A stretch of DNA of 40,669 nt from Lachnospiraceae bacterium (GTDB taxonomy: Bacteria; Bacillota; Clostridia; Lachnospirales; Lachnospiraceae): positions 1 to 40,669 of the forward strand of contig JAGBBW010000113.1 in the NCBI GenBank assembly GCA_017938285.1, read 5' to 3'. How positions within the stretch are numbered: the stretch's first letter is position 1; every line of letters starts with the position of its first letter. This document shows, piece by piece, positions 31,461 through 39,841 of the stretch. The notes beneath the pieces are model-generated. The model made no database searches. It saw only the letters and a list, made by a program, of their open reading frames with translations, and was not told the DNA's origin. A program made the translations under genes and the position numbers.

Positions 31461-31484
31461 TTGAACAATTTGAACATTTTGAAA
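31461..31484 (+). promoter_or_regulatory. Three direct repeats of TTGAAC/A, period 9
   Basis: TTGAAC at 31461, TTGAAC at 31470 and TTGAAA at 31479, ending 10 bases before the AraC-type start. AraC proteins bind direct repeats, but they usually prefer a period near 10 or 21. Confidence 0.45.
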
Positions 31485-31494
31485 GGAGCATCCT

Positions 31495-32358
31495 ATGTGG
31501 TATTTCATGTATCCCGACACCACCCAGGTCAATGACCTTCCATATTTCCTGCACAGCATTGGTCTGCATGAACTTCAGCCACAGGTTGTAAAGCCAGAAG
31601 GACACACCTATGACCAGTTCTTTTACAGTACCAAAGGAAATGGTATATTAATTCTGGACGGAAAAAAATATGACATTCCTGCCGGTGATGGTTTTTTTCT
31701 TCCTGCCCATACGCCTCATGAATATTATCCCAAAGATTCTGTATGGGATATCCGGTGGATGGAAGCCCGGGGGGATCGTCTGTCACAGCTCTACGAGAAA
31801 CTGGGACTTCATGCCGGTGTATACCACCTCTGGAATCTGACCGGTCTGGAAATCCAGATGAACAAAATGAGGGAAGAGCTGCTGAATGATGAGCAGTTTG
31901 GTATCTATTACGCCTCTTCCCATGTACAGGAATATATTATGGAGTTTGCTAAACAGTCAGGAACCTTAAAACATAAAATGCAGCCACAGGACTCCTCTGG
32001 TTCCTCAAAAGATAAAAAGAAAGTTTACAATAAGCACATGAATCTCCTTGCAGACTATGTAGACCATCATTTTATGAACCAGATTACAGAAACAGAACTT
32101 TGTAATATTTTGAATATCACCCCACAGCATTTAGGTCGAATCACCCGGTCCTGCTGCGGAATGACACCAATTGAATACATTAACCACATCCGCATCGAAA
32201 AGGCACGTTCCTATCTTGGATTTACTAACGTGAACGCCTGTGACATAGCCAGATACTGCGGATTTCAAAATAATAATTACTTTTGGAAACTATTTAAAAA
32301 ACAAACCGGATTGACCCCGGGCGAATACCGGAAACGATACAAACATACAGAAATATAA
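31495..32358 (+). CDS. AraC-family regulator with N-terminal cupin domain
   Basis: A 287-residue regulator. The N-terminal cupin (about 1-105; GILILDGKKYDIPAGDGFFLPAHTPHEYYP) should bind a sugar or other effector. The C-terminal double HTH (about 185-285) has ETELCNILNITPQHLGRITR and ACDIARYCGFQNNNYFWKLF, then KKQTGLTPGEYRKRY. AAAGGAG precedes the ATG. It diverges from the lipoprotein-GH30 operon with 127 bases between starts, so it very likely controls that operon in response to a glycan product. A shared terminator lies behind it. Confidence 0.92.
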   Translation: MWYFMYPDTTQVNDLPYFLHSIGLHELQPQVVKPEGHTYDQFFYSTKGNGILILDGKKYDIPAGDGFFLPAHTPHEYYPKDSVWDIRWMEARGDRLSQLYEKLGLHAGVYHLWNLTGLEIQMNKMREELLNDEQFGIYYASSHVQEYIMEFAKQSGTLKHKMQPQDSSGSSKDKKKVYNKHMNLLADYVDHHFMNQITETELCNILNITPQHLGRITRSCCGMTPIEYINHIRIEKARSYLGFTNVNACDIARYCGFQNNNYFWKLFKKQTGLTPGEYRKRYKHTEI

Positions 32359-32396
32359 GCTCACTGAACCGGATATTATTCTTCCATAAAGCATTA

Positions 32397-32440
32397 TCAG
32401 GTGCGGTTGCAAAAAAACATCTCTTTGCAACCGCACCTGA
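32397..32440. terminator. Bidirectional terminator between AraC and chemoreceptor 2
   Basis: A perfect 17-bp stem (32397..32413 with 32424..32440) and a 10-base loop, between convergent genes. Confidence 0.88.
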
Positions 32441-32466
32441 TTTCCTCGTTTTATATTATGTAAGCA

Positions 32467-33939
32467 CTATACATTCTTTAATAAAGCAGTACTTTCATTA
32501 ATCTTCTGAATAGACTCCCAGGTCTGCCCTGCATAGTTTACATTCATTTCTGTCAGATGATTTGTTTCTTCTGCACTGACACTTACCTCTTCTGATAACG
32601 CCGACAGCTGGGTAATACTCTCAACAATCTGGTTGTTTGCTACTGATAAACGATCAATCCGATTTCCAATCTCCTGCGTATTCTTAATTAAAATATTCAT
32701 ATTGCCGCTCAATTCATCAAATGCCTCCGCAGCAGTACGAATCATTTGCTTCTGGTTGTCCGCTGCGTTTAACGAAACCTCCATGGCATTCACCACAGTC
32801 TTTGCATTCACATTCAGTTCTTCAACGGTATTTGTAATATTCTTTGTAAAATCCTTTGTTTCCTCCGCCAGCTGACGAATCTGTTCGGCAACAACCGAAA
32901 AACCCTTTCCTGCTTCTCCCGCCCGGGCACTTTCTACAGAAGCATTTAACGAAAGAATCGTCGTCTGATTGGAAATTCTTAAAATCATATTGGCAATGGA
33001 ATCTACTTTATCAATCTTATCCTGTAACTGTTCCATTGCTGCCGTTACCAGAGCATTATTATCCGCAATCTGCTCCGACTGCTCCTTTAATGTCTCCATC
33101 ATCTTCTGGTTGGTGCGTATTTCTTCATTGGAAACAGTCGCAACCGATACCATTTCAGAAGAATATTCCTGGGTATTGTTTATCGCATTCTGAATATTTT
33201 GTGTCATGCAATTCTGCTCTGTAATGTTTTCCACTATTTTTTCCGTTGACAAAGATATATCCTGCATGCTTTGTGCAATATTTCCGGAGGCTTTGTATAA
33301 ACTATTTACCATTTCCGTACTGCTGCTTGTTTCTTCCGTTATCACTTTCATAATCTGCATCTGGATTTCACTTTGCTCTTTAACGGCTCCCAGAGCATGA
33401 TCATTGAACATCTCCGATAACCTGTTTATAATAAAAAACATAATAAATATTGCAAAGGTCATAATCACATTACAAACACCATTTACATCCGCAGACACTA
33501 CACCTGTATTCACTCTGGCAACCTGTCCCACAACATAAAGTACAACACTAAATAAAAGGGTCCCCATATAATACGCCGTATCAAAATATAAAACTGATAC
33601 TCCCAAAACACCAACAAATGCCATACCCAGAAAGCTGCCTGGCGTATTCAATACAAAGAACAGATATGCTGTCCCAACTTCAAGCGTAATACATATCCGC
33701 AAATATTTACTGGATTTATTCACTAAAAACAGAATAGCATCCAATAAAAGAATGCCTACCATTGCTGTCTTACTATACGATTCCAGCGAATCCGGAAATG
33801 TTCCTTCCTTCACCAGCATGGACTGGTATACCAGAAGCACTCCAAACAGAATCACTATAGCCAGCAGATACACCCGGTTGACACGTTTCATTCTCTCCAC
33901 AGGATTATTATAGAGAAATTTGTTCATAACATCAGACAT
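32467..33939 (-). CDS. Methyl-accepting chemotaxis protein
   Basis: Chemoreceptor of 490 residues, lacking the PilZ domain of its relative at 19261. Six membrane helices lie within about residues 20-175 (VYLLAIVILFGVLLVYQSML is the first) with no extracellular sensor domain. Then follows a coiled coil with the tip LSLNASVESARAGEAGKGFS. The sequence ends at LLKNV without a CheR/CheB-docking pentapeptide. The membrane part may itself sense a ligand or membrane state. AGGA lies 9 bases before the ATG at 33939; an ATG at 33927 is possible. Single gene with its own promoter. Confidence 0.92.
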   Translation of the reverse strand: MSDVMNKFLYNNPVERMKRVNRVYLLAIVILFGVLLVYQSMLVKEGTFPDSLESYSKTAMVGILLLDAILFLVNKSSKYLRICITLEVGTAYLFFVLNTPGSFLGMAFVGVLGVSVLYFDTAYYMGTLLFSVVLYVVGQVARVNTGVVSADVNGVCNVIMTFAIFIMFFIINRLSEMFNDHALGAVKEQSEIQMQIMKVITEETSSSTEMVNSLYKASGNIAQSMQDISLSTEKIVENITEQNCMTQNIQNAINNTQEYSSEMVSVATVSNEEIRTNQKMMETLKEQSEQIADNNALVTAAMEQLQDKIDKVDSIANMILRISNQTTILSLNASVESARAGEAGKGFSVVAEQIRQLAEETKDFTKNITNTVEELNVNAKTVVNAMEVSLNAADNQKQMIRTAAEAFDELSGNMNILIKNTQEIGNRIDRLSVANNQIVESITQLSALSEEVSVSAEETNHLTEMNVNYAGQTWESIQKINESTALLKNV

Positions 33940-33971
33940 CCTTTCTTTTCCTGATTTCTAACTTTATGAAC

Positions 33972-34001
33972 ATTATATCATTCTTTTTCGAACAAATCCA
34001 A
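33972..34001 (-). promoter_or_regulatory. Promoter of chemoreceptor 2
   Basis: Minus strand: TTGGAT (33996..34001), 18-base spacer, TATAAT (33972..33977). Confidence 0.6.
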
Positions 34002-34009
34002 CATATTAT

Positions 34010-34025
34010 TGTAAAATTTTTTACA
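34010..34025. promoter_or_regulatory. 16-bp palindrome upstream of chemoreceptor 2 promoter
   Basis: TGTAAAA-TT-TTTTACA, 8 bases upstream of the -35 box; the layout parallels 21425..21440. Confidence 0.45.
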
Positions 34026-34106
34026 CCATGATTGTCCTTATTACGAAAACACCCTATGGCAGCTTCTCGTTATCACCACAATCGGTATACAATCGTTTCA
34101 AAAAAA

Positions 34107-34880
34107 TCAATCGTCTCCCAGCAGGCTCTCAATCATTTTCTCCGGTGCATCCATAAACCGCTTTGTCACTATGTAATGCTCCGTATCTTTATAGTCCACA
34201 GACTGTATTCCCCCGGATGTTATTTCCAACACTTCCGCATCAGGAAATGTCATAAGTATTGGAGAATGTGTGGATATGATAAACTGGGAATTCTTCTCTA
34301 CCAGTTTCTTCATACAGACCATCAACCGCATGAGCCGCGTTGGTGACAATGCCGCCTCCGGCTCGTCCAGTATGTACAGCCCATTTCCCCAGAAGCGATT
34401 TTCCACTAATGCCATAAAACTTTCCCCATGCGACTGCTTATGCAGGGATACTCCTCCATAACCTGAAATTATAGGAGGACCGAAGCCTGGTTCTGAATCC
34501 AGTTCATCTATGTTAGATGCCACATTGTAGAAACTTTCCGCCCGGAGAAAAAAGCCGTCCTTATGCCGCTTATATCCCTTACACACTGTAAGATACTCGT
34601 GTAAATCAGAATGTGAATCATTCGTAGAAAAATTGAAATTCACCGTTCCACCTTCCGGATTAAATCCCATCGCTACAGCAATCCCCTCAATCAGTGTAGA
34701 TTTTCCGATTCCATTTTCTCCAACAATAAATGTCACATTCCTGTTAAATTCCAATCTGCCCATTTTTCGCAGATTGCGCACTACCGGCAATTTGCTGAGA
34801 TAATTGTTACGTGGAATTTCCTTAGATATCCTCACATCCCGTATGTATAAATTACCGTTTGTATTTTTCATATCGTCCAT
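34107..34880 (-). CDS. SMC/ABC-type AAA family ATPase
   Basis: A 257-residue soluble ATPase of the AAA_23/RecF-like kind. Walker A is VGENGIGKST (about 53-62), an ABC-type signature lies near SHGESFMALVENRF, Walker B is LYILDEPEAALSP, and the H-loop is FIISTHSPILM. No membrane partner is nearby, so it is not a transporter. Comparable single ATPases appear in phage defence and in housekeeping; neither can be claimed. The ATG at 34880 is chosen with GGGGTG about 9 bases upstream; a GTG at 34892 opens the frame earlier. Stands alone between chemoreceptor 2 and a membrane protein gene. Confidence 0.83.
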   Translation of the reverse strand: MDDMKNTNGNLYIRDVRISKEIPRNNYLSKLPVVRNLRKMGRLEFNRNVTFIVGENGIGKSTLIEGIAVAMGFNPEGGTVNFNFSTNDSHSDLHEYLTVCKGYKRHKDGFFLRAESFYNVASNIDELDSEPGFGPPIISGYGGVSLHKQSHGESFMALVENRFWGNGLYILDEPEAALSPTRLMRLMVCMKKLVEKNSQFIISTHSPILMTFPDAEVLEITSGGIQSVDYKDTEHYIVTKRFMDAPEKMIESLLGDD

Positions 34881-35043
34881 AACAAAAATCACCCCGGAAT
34901 ATAATAGTTTTCAAAATTCTCTGCTGTGTCTGATTTACTAATAAAGCTTGTTTACTTCCGCCTCATACACCTTTTCCGTATGCTCCGTGTATTGCTCCAT
35001 CCACACCGCCACCACCCCAAATTATATTATCGGCACAAATCAT

Positions 35044-35088
35044 AAAAAGAGACAGACCACCATACCAAATATAGTCATCTGCCCCTTT
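35044..35088 (-). terminator. Terminator behind the membrane protein gene
   Basis: An 11-bp stem with two G-T pairs, followed by TTTTT on the minus strand. It lies 60 bases behind the stop at 35148. The rest of 34893..35147 shows nothing I can identify. Confidence 0.5.
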
Positions 35089-35147
35089 ATTCTTACATAT
35101 GCTTACTTACCATCCGCCTTGTTTATCTTATGCTCCGGACATTTCAA

Positions 35148-35771
35148 TTAAATCTCCGCTACTTCTTTCTGCTCCAATTTTTCCGCCCTGCGTTTCAGAA
35201 AAGAAAAACTCCTGCCAAGGAATACTATGTAAATCACATGCACCACCATGTAACACAGTCCCAATGAAAGAATAACTATTTCCAAAATCGCAGGCACCGT
35301 AAAGAACCAGGAAAATACGCCATAAATAATATTAAATACCATCCGGATAAAGTAGAAAAGGTACACTATTTTTCCCATTTTGGCAATTCCCTTTTCTTCC
35401 TGCTCCAACAACAGTTTTTCTGTGGTGTGGCAAAGCAGATATACCAGCCATACCTCTAACAACGATTTTCCAATGATATATAAAAAGGAAGCTACATCAC
35501 TTACCAGAAATTCTGCTAAAAGTTCCTCTGCCTGACCATAAAAGTAATATAGCACATAGACACACAATACGTTGTGATATCTCCTGTCCCTTTTTCCGGC
35601 AATCCATAAACCTGCCAACATCAAAATTGCTTCTGCATATATTGCTGTCAACGTCAGAATTGCTCCGTATGGTATCAGCAACGCAATCACCGAAACCATC
35701 CGCAAAAGAATTCCAATAAAAATCAGTTTTAATCCCAGACTGATTTTAGATAATTTCACCGATTCTCTCAT
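35148..35771 (-). CDS. Hypothetical multi-pass membrane protein
   Basis: A 207-residue protein with about six helices (LKLIFIGILLRMVSVIALLI, ILTLTAIYAEAILMLAGLW, FLYIIGKSLLEVWLVYLL, and two more) and a charged C-terminal tail KRRAEKLEQKEVAEI. I do not recognise the family. I chose the ATG at 35771 (MRESVKLSK) because GGGG lies 6 bases upstream. The frame is open to 35846, but those 25 codons fall in an inverted-repeat element (35786..35842) and are probably not part of the gene. It follows the DUF6512 gene in the same direction after about 190 bases. Confidence 0.65.
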   Translation of the reverse strand: MRESVKLSKISLGLKLIFIGILLRMVSVIALLIPYGAILTLTAIYAEAILMLAGLWIAGKRDRRYHNVLCVYVLYYFYGQAEELLAEFLVSDVASFLYIIGKSLLEVWLVYLLCHTTEKLLLEQEEKGIAKMGKIVYLFYFIRMVFNIIYGVFSWFFTVPAILEIVILSLGLCYMVVHVIYIVFLGRSFSFLKRRAEKLEQKEVAEI

Positions 35772-35785
35772 TCTAATCCCCATTC

Positions 35786-35842
35786 CGAGAACGTCTTTTT
35801 GTTCGAGGAATCGCGCAACAGGGCTCATTCGTAACGTTCTCG
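35786..35842. repeat. 57-bp element bounded by 9-bp inverted repeats
   Basis: CGAGAACGT (35786..35794) and ACGTTCTCG (35834..35842) are perfect inverted repeats around 39 bases. G/C-richer than its flanks and in an otherwise plain intergenic gap. It may be an inserted repeat unit that now borders the start of the membrane protein gene. Confidence 0.5.
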
Positions 35843-35963
35843 ACACAAATAGCCAGCGAAATTTTATTTTGTTTGTGAAACAATCCGCATATCACTGTGA
35901 TTTTTCACACTAATCTCCTCTGGTATAGAATACCGCAGAACAATTCCAAACGCAAGCATTACT

Positions 35964-36461
35964 TTACGGCTTAGCAAAAATCCCAAGTTCCGGTGGATAT
36001 ACCGTAAAAACCATAAATGCCACGAGAAAAGCATACATCATATAACGGAGCACCCTGGAATCCTTTCCTGCACTCTTCCCTGTTATTTTATACACTACGA
36101 AATATGCTGTAAAAACACTGACTACATACAGCGCAATATTAAGCCAGTCTATGCGGAAACCCAGGATTCCTGTATATGTGTAAAAAAGAACTGGAATCAT
36201 TGCCAAACCAGTCAAAATACCTAGAAACATGGAATTATAAATACCAGGATACTGCTGTTCCACTCGTTTTCCCGCAATTACAGCATACAAAAACATCGGA
36301 AAAAAAATCAGCTTCATATGCTCCCACGTAGATTCGTTCACAGAAAAAAACAATCCTGCCAGAAAATTGTTGCCAGACCATTCATACACAAAGTGAGAAA
36401 TAATTCCAATGATAGTGGTAACTATTGCACCGATGATACAGAAACGTTTCAATAAATTCAT
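35964..36461 (-). CDS. DUF6512 family membrane protein
   Basis: A 165-residue protein with five predicted helices. The segment AGLFFSVNESTWEHMKLIFFPMFLYAVI is what I know from DUF6512 proteins of Clostridia; their function is unknown. TTTGGGGG lies 5 bases before the ATG. It is separated from the beta-solenoid-like gene by 154 bases that contain a 14-bp palindrome. Family name from memory of the pattern. Confidence 0.7.
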   Translation of the reverse strand: MNLLKRFCIIGAIVTTIIGIISHFVYEWSGNNFLAGLFFSVNESTWEHMKLIFFPMFLYAVIAGKRVEQQYPGIYNSMFLGILTGLAMIPVLFYTYTGILGFRIDWLNIALYVVSVFTAYFVVYKITGKSAGKDSRVLRYMMYAFLVAFMVFTVYPPELGIFAKP

Positions 36462-36550
36462 AAAAATCCCCCAAAGTATATAAACTTTATTTTACTTCCA
36501 GTTTACGCACCTTGAGGGAAACTTTATTCCAATATATATTTTTTTGATCT

Positions 36551-36564
36551 TTCAATTAATTGAA
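36551..36564. promoter_or_regulatory. 14-bp palindrome upstream of the DUF6512 gene
   Basis: TTCAATTAATTGAA is a perfect palindrome 90 bases before the start. No clear promoter could be aligned to it. Confidence 0.35.
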
Positions 36565-36615
36565 TGCTTTCTTGATGCCTAGTAATATCAGAACACTCCA
36601 CAGCAGAATTGCTCA

Positions 36616-37839
36616 TCACATAATATAACTATCTGCAGTAATCATATTTGTAGAGCGCAAATCCTTTATTCCTTCCATCATTCCAGAAGATTCATCTTCG
36701 CCTGATTCTCCAATTTTTGCCACATTTTGAGTAATGGCAGCAATAGCACTTTCCTGCTCTTCCCTGCAGAAAACTTTAGCACAGTTTTCAATCATCAATC
36801 GTTCCAATATCAGTTCCGGTGTTACATCTGACGCAATCTTTATCGTAGCAGCATTTCTCACAAGAAGCTTAGCAGGAGAGCCATCAAGCAATGATTTATC
36901 AACTCTGATACCTGGCTTGTTTTCGATTATTCTGCCTTCCCACTTAAATTCAAGCTGACTATACTCAACATTTAATTTTCTGAAACACTTTTCCTGAGTT
37001 TTCTTCAAAGCTACATTTCCTCTCACAATGAGTCTGGTAATTAAATCAGACAATCCTTCTAATTCAATATCATCAGAAACATTTAAGTCTCCGTACACAT
37101 ATATATTACTTCCTTCTTTCTTCAGCAATTCTTCATTTAAATCCGCATCTCCATAGTGAAATGTCATTCCGGCAGGAATAACTACAAACTCTGCTTTCTC
37201 ATCAAACAATTCTACACACGATTCTGCCAATTCTTCAGGAACAATTATTTGCCTGGTAATAAACTGTACTTTTTTCTGCACTAATTTTTCCAGAGCTACC
37301 ATTTTATCCTGAATAATTACTTTACTTTCCACATAATATTTCATTCCTTCTTTTGCTCTCATAGTAAAATACTTATCCATAATAAACGTATTGTCTAATA
37401 TCACACACTTGTCAGGATATACTAATACAGAGCCATTTACAGATAGCTTTGTTAAATAGGCCTCAAGACTTTCCGGATATTTGACAGAACCATTCACATA
37501 AATTTTCTCATATTTTTCCAAAGTATTTTCTGTCCCGGAATGAATATTCAGTGCCCCATTTACAACTAACAATGTATGTTCCTGAACAGCAGTATTCCCA
37601 GTAATCTCATAAGACCCATTCACTGTTTTTAACTCCACCTCTATATCATCCGCAATTTCTATGGTACAATCCTGATTAATCATGACAGGAAGTCTGTTTA
37701 AAACACCTTTACTGTAAGCATTGACCACCACAACATCTGCGTTAATTATTATTTTTTCATAGCCGCTGTAATCCTCTTCTTTCATCTTTCTTGTATCACA
37801 AACGTCACAATTTAATAATAACTTTTTCTTGTTACACAT
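36616..37839 (-). CDS. Uncharacterised beta-solenoid-like protein linked to an ECF sigma factor
   Basis: A 407-residue cytoplasmic protein without signal peptide or membrane helix. The N-terminus has a CxxC (LLLNCDVCDTRKM). The rest contains recurring strands with a VNG motif: ELKTVNGSYEITGN, LLVVNGALNIHSG, IYVNGSVKYPES, KLSVNGSVLVYPD, then YVYGDLNVSDDIEL and LIVRGNVALKK. The spacing of about 22-45 residues suggests a beta-solenoid, as in bactofilins, although it is not a bactofilin by sequence. GGAGGG precedes the ATG, which lies inside the sigma factor gene (8-base overlap), so the two are coupled. It might be an anti-sigma factor, a scaffold, or an effector. Confidence 0.8.
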   Translation of the reverse strand: MCNKKKLLLNCDVCDTRKMKEEDYSGYEKIIINADVVVVNAYSKGVLNRLPVMINQDCTIEIADDIEVELKTVNGSYEITGNTAVQEHTLLVVNGALNIHSGTENTLEKYEKIYVNGSVKYPESLEAYLTKLSVNGSVLVYPDKCVILDNTFIMDKYFTMRAKEGMKYYVESKVIIQDKMVALEKLVQKKVQFITRQIIVPEELAESCVELFDEKAEFVVIPAGMTFHYGDADLNEELLKKEGSNIYVYGDLNVSDDIELEGLSDLITRLIVRGNVALKKTQEKCFRKLNVEYSQLEFKWEGRIIENKPGIRVDKSLLDGSPAKLLVRNAATIKIASDVTPELILERLMIENCAKVFCREEQESAIAAITQNVAKIGESGEDESSGMMEGIKDLRSTNMITADSYIM

Positions 37840-38302
37840 ATTTTTGCCCTCCTAAAGCCTCTTTTAAATGTTGACGAGCAGAAGAAAGTTTGAATCGAAC
37901 CGTTCCAGGCGGAAGAGAAAGTATTTCTCCAATTTGTTTGGAATTGTACCCCTCCAGATAACGCAATGTAAAAATTACACCCTCCAAATCCGGCAAAGTT
38001 TCCAGCAATTGCTCCCACTCCAAACGACTCATTTCTTCAGGATATTTTTGTCGCTGTGGAAACTCTTCCACGATTGTTTCTTTACTCCTATGCCTGATAC
38101 AATCCACATACAAATTTTTGATAGTTCGATATAACCATGAACGACACTGCTGTTCCTGCAATACAGCCAGAACCTCTTCATGAAGCATTGCACGCAAAAA
38201 TGCTTCTTGTACCAGTTCTTCTGCAGTATGCAGGTTTCCTGTCATGTTATGACACCAGCTTATCAATTCCTGATGATATTTTTTATACAGTTCCTCTATC
38301 AT
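37832..38302 (-). CDS. ECF-type RNA polymerase sigma factor
   Basis: A 156-residue sigma factor of the extracytoplasmic function type. Region 2 covers about residues 1-70 (LISWCHNMTGNLHTAEELVQEAFLRA, then WLYRTIKNLYVDCIR). Region 4 covers about 95-150 (LETLPDLEGVIFTLRYLEGYNSKQIGEILSLPPGTVRFKLSSAR). Region 3 is absent, as usual. AGGA is 9 bases before the ATG at 38302; an ATG at 38311 directly follows that site. An ECF-like promoter upstream suggests it activates itself. No membrane anti-sigma factor is next to it; the downstream protein is soluble. Confidence 0.9.
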   Translation of the reverse strand: MIEELYKKYHQELISWCHNMTGNLHTAEELVQEAFLRAMLHEEVLAVLQEQQCRSWLYRTIKNLYVDCIRHRSKETIVEEFPQRQKYPEEMSRLEWEQLLETLPDLEGVIFTLRYLEGYNSKQIGEILSLPPGTVRFKLSSARQHLKEALGGQKYV

Positions 38303-38336
38303 TCTTTGCATTCCTTTCTTTTCCTCTCACTTATAA

Positions 38337-38360
38337 GACGGACAATCAGGCAAAAGTGTT
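38337..38360 (-). promoter_or_regulatory. Candidate ECF promoter of the sigma factor operon
   Basis: Minus strand: an AAC -35 core (38358..38360) and a CGTC -10 core (38337..38340) separated by 17 bases, like the AAC/CGTC pattern of Bacillus ECF promoters. It lies about 35 bases upstream of the sigma start, consistent with autoregulation. Confidence 0.45.
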
Positions 38361-38423
38361 GATAAAATCTTTTTTGTTTATTTTAAAGATCAAGGTTTCT
38401 TTCATTGTATTACTGAGAGACTC

Positions 38424-38455
38424 AAAAAAAGCTCCCGAAAAAATACTCTGAGAGC
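38424..38455 (-). terminator. Candidate terminator before the sigma operon
   Basis: GCTCTC pairs with GGGAGC on the minus strand, followed by seven T residues. Weak stem but good T-run. It would end transcripts of the MerR-type gene or of the repeat region. Confidence 0.45.
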
Positions 38456-38485
38456 CCTTAAAACCTTTATTTATGCAATTTCTAA

Positions 38486-38540
38486 TGCAAATTCGTGTGA
38501 TCCGCCGGAGGCTTCTAAGGAAGCAGTGAATTAATCAGTG
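38486..38540 (+). repeat. Dispersed 55-bp repeat, copy B, with flanking hairpin
   Basis: Matches 6963..6909 (minus strand) at 51 of 55 positions. In this copy TTCTAAGGAAGCA (38513..38525) and its exact complement (38539..38551) form a 13-bp stem around 13 bases. The region 38460..38640 has no gene. A short minus-strand frame ending AAKAGKF abuts the repeat, possibly a gene remnant. Confidence 0.8.
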
Positions 38541-38643
38541 CTTCCTTAGAATTTACCAGCCTTAGCTGCTTCCTTGATGCTTACCACAACTGTTACTGCC
38601 ATAACGACTTTTTTAATCCAAAAAAGAGAATCATTTAACTTTG

Positions 38644-39486
38644 CTAAATTATACCATAATGTTCCCGGATTGCTCTTACAATATACGAAGCAATCCCCAT
38701 TCCATATTGCTTGTCTGTTGCCGCACTCAACAGTTCATTATCTTCAAGCTGATCAGCTAATTGCAACAGAAAATATCTTGCATTTTCTATGTGCCACATT
38801 TTCTTGTTACTTTCTGCCAGCTTTTTTATTGCTGCCTCCTTCAGTTCATTATCTTCATTTGCCATGGCAGCCGCAAACATTTTATAGGTTTCCTCTGTTT
38901 CCTGTTGAAACTTTTGCATCTCCTCCATACTTCCGGTTGCAGAAAGGGAGGCTGCAACTGCCTTATCTTTTCCACCATATAATTTAATCAGGTTTGCTTC
39001 TATTTCCTCATCTTTCAATTCTTTCTTTAATGCAGCTGAAAAACTCTCTATACTGCCAAACCTTTGGACAAAATCCTGTAACTGCTCCGGCTTTATCTTT
39101 TCCATGGTATGCTCTGTTATTCTCTCAATATCATCTTCACTAAATGCTTCAAAACTCATGGTATTCACACCCTCTCTTACATCTTCAATTAATTCAATCA
39201 TTCCATTCAGACGATTACGTTCTCTTTCCAATAAGGCTTTTTGAAACAATAGTATCTCTTTTCTGTCCAATTCCGGATTTGCCAATAGTTTTTTTATTGT
39301 TTCCAAAGGAATGTCCATCTCTTTAAAAAACATAATTTCCCGCAGTTTTTCTAAGTCCTTCTCATCATAAAGCCGATATTGGTTTTCAGAAATCCTTGCA
39401 GGCTTCAACAAACCAATTTCATCATAATAACGTAATGTCCTGATACTGATTCCTATCATCTGTGATACTTCCTTTACGGTTTTCAT
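38644..39486 (-). CDS. MerR-family regulator, TipA-like
   Basis: A 280-residue activator. The N-terminal winged helix is TVKEVSQMIGISIRTLRYYDEIGLL, then NQYRLYDEKDLEKLREIMFF; a long dimerisation helix follows to about residue 125. The C-terminal part (about 140-275) resembles the TipAS antibiotic-binding domain. Such proteins sense hydrophobic or peptide drugs and activate their own and exporter genes. GGAGG lies 5 bases before the ATG. The promoter has the 19-base spacer that MerR proteins twist open, so autoactivation is likely. No exporter gene is adjacent. Confidence 0.9.
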   Translation of the reverse strand: MKTVKEVSQMIGISIRTLRYYDEIGLLKPARISENQYRLYDEKDLEKLREIMFFKEMDIPLETIKKLLANPELDRKEILLFQKALLERERNRLNGMIELIEDVREGVNTMSFEAFSEDDIERITEHTMEKIKPEQLQDFVQRFGSIESFSAALKKELKDEEIEANLIKLYGGKDKAVAASLSATGSMEEMQKFQQETEETYKMFAAAMANEDNELKEAAIKKLAESNKKMWHIENARYFLLQLADQLEDNELLSAATDKQYGMGIASYIVRAIREHYGII

Positions 39487-39506
39487 GACTGCCTCCTTCC
39501 TGTTTC

Positions 39507-39537
39507 ATCTTAAACCGTAACGTAGCGAGAGTGTCAA
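39507..39537 (-). promoter_or_regulatory. MerR-type promoter with 19-base spacer
   Basis: Minus strand: TTGACA (39532..39537), 19-base spacer, TAAGAT (39507..39512). The spacer carries a partial dyad around CTACGTTACGG, as in MerR/TipA operators. Confidence 0.75.
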
Positions 39538-39594
39538 TACTACAATCATTTTTTTCATACTCCAAATAGTTCACCTTAATCACTGCTTCCAGTT

Positions 39595-39825
39595 TTAAAT
39601 ATAATGCTTTGCTTTTTTACTGTTTGCAATCTTTTCAATATCTTCCTTATCAATCCATTCTTCCGTGAATCCACAATTACAGCATATGTATCTGTTTACA
39701 TTTACTGCGGAAAAGATTGTACTGCCGGTCATCACATTATTTCCAGAACCATATGCACCCGCATAACCATCAATTCGAATAATATTTGACGACTGACATT
39801 TCGGACATATTTTTGTAGTTTTCAT
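39595..39825 (-). CDS. Small zinc-ribbon protein
   Basis: A 76-residue protein with CPKC near the N-terminus (CPKCQSSNIIRIDG) and CCNC further on (YICCNCGFTEEWI), which together form a zinc ribbon. A glycine-rich loop lies between (GYAGAYGSGNNVMTG). Function unknown. AGGAGG lies 9 bases before the ATG. It is the last of three small minus-strand genes spaced 16-30 bases apart, so they are probably one transcript. Confidence 0.75.
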   Translation of the reverse strand: MKTTKICPKCQSSNIIRIDGYAGAYGSGNNVMTGSTIFSAVNVNRYICCNCGFTEEWIDKEDIEKIANSKKAKHYI

Positions 39826-39841
39826 ATGTAATATCCTCCTG

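Noticed and set aside
38545-38643. Short minus-strand frame ending AAKAGKF beside repeat copy B
   Set aside because: It overlaps the stop region of the MerR gene, has no start signal and matches no family I know.
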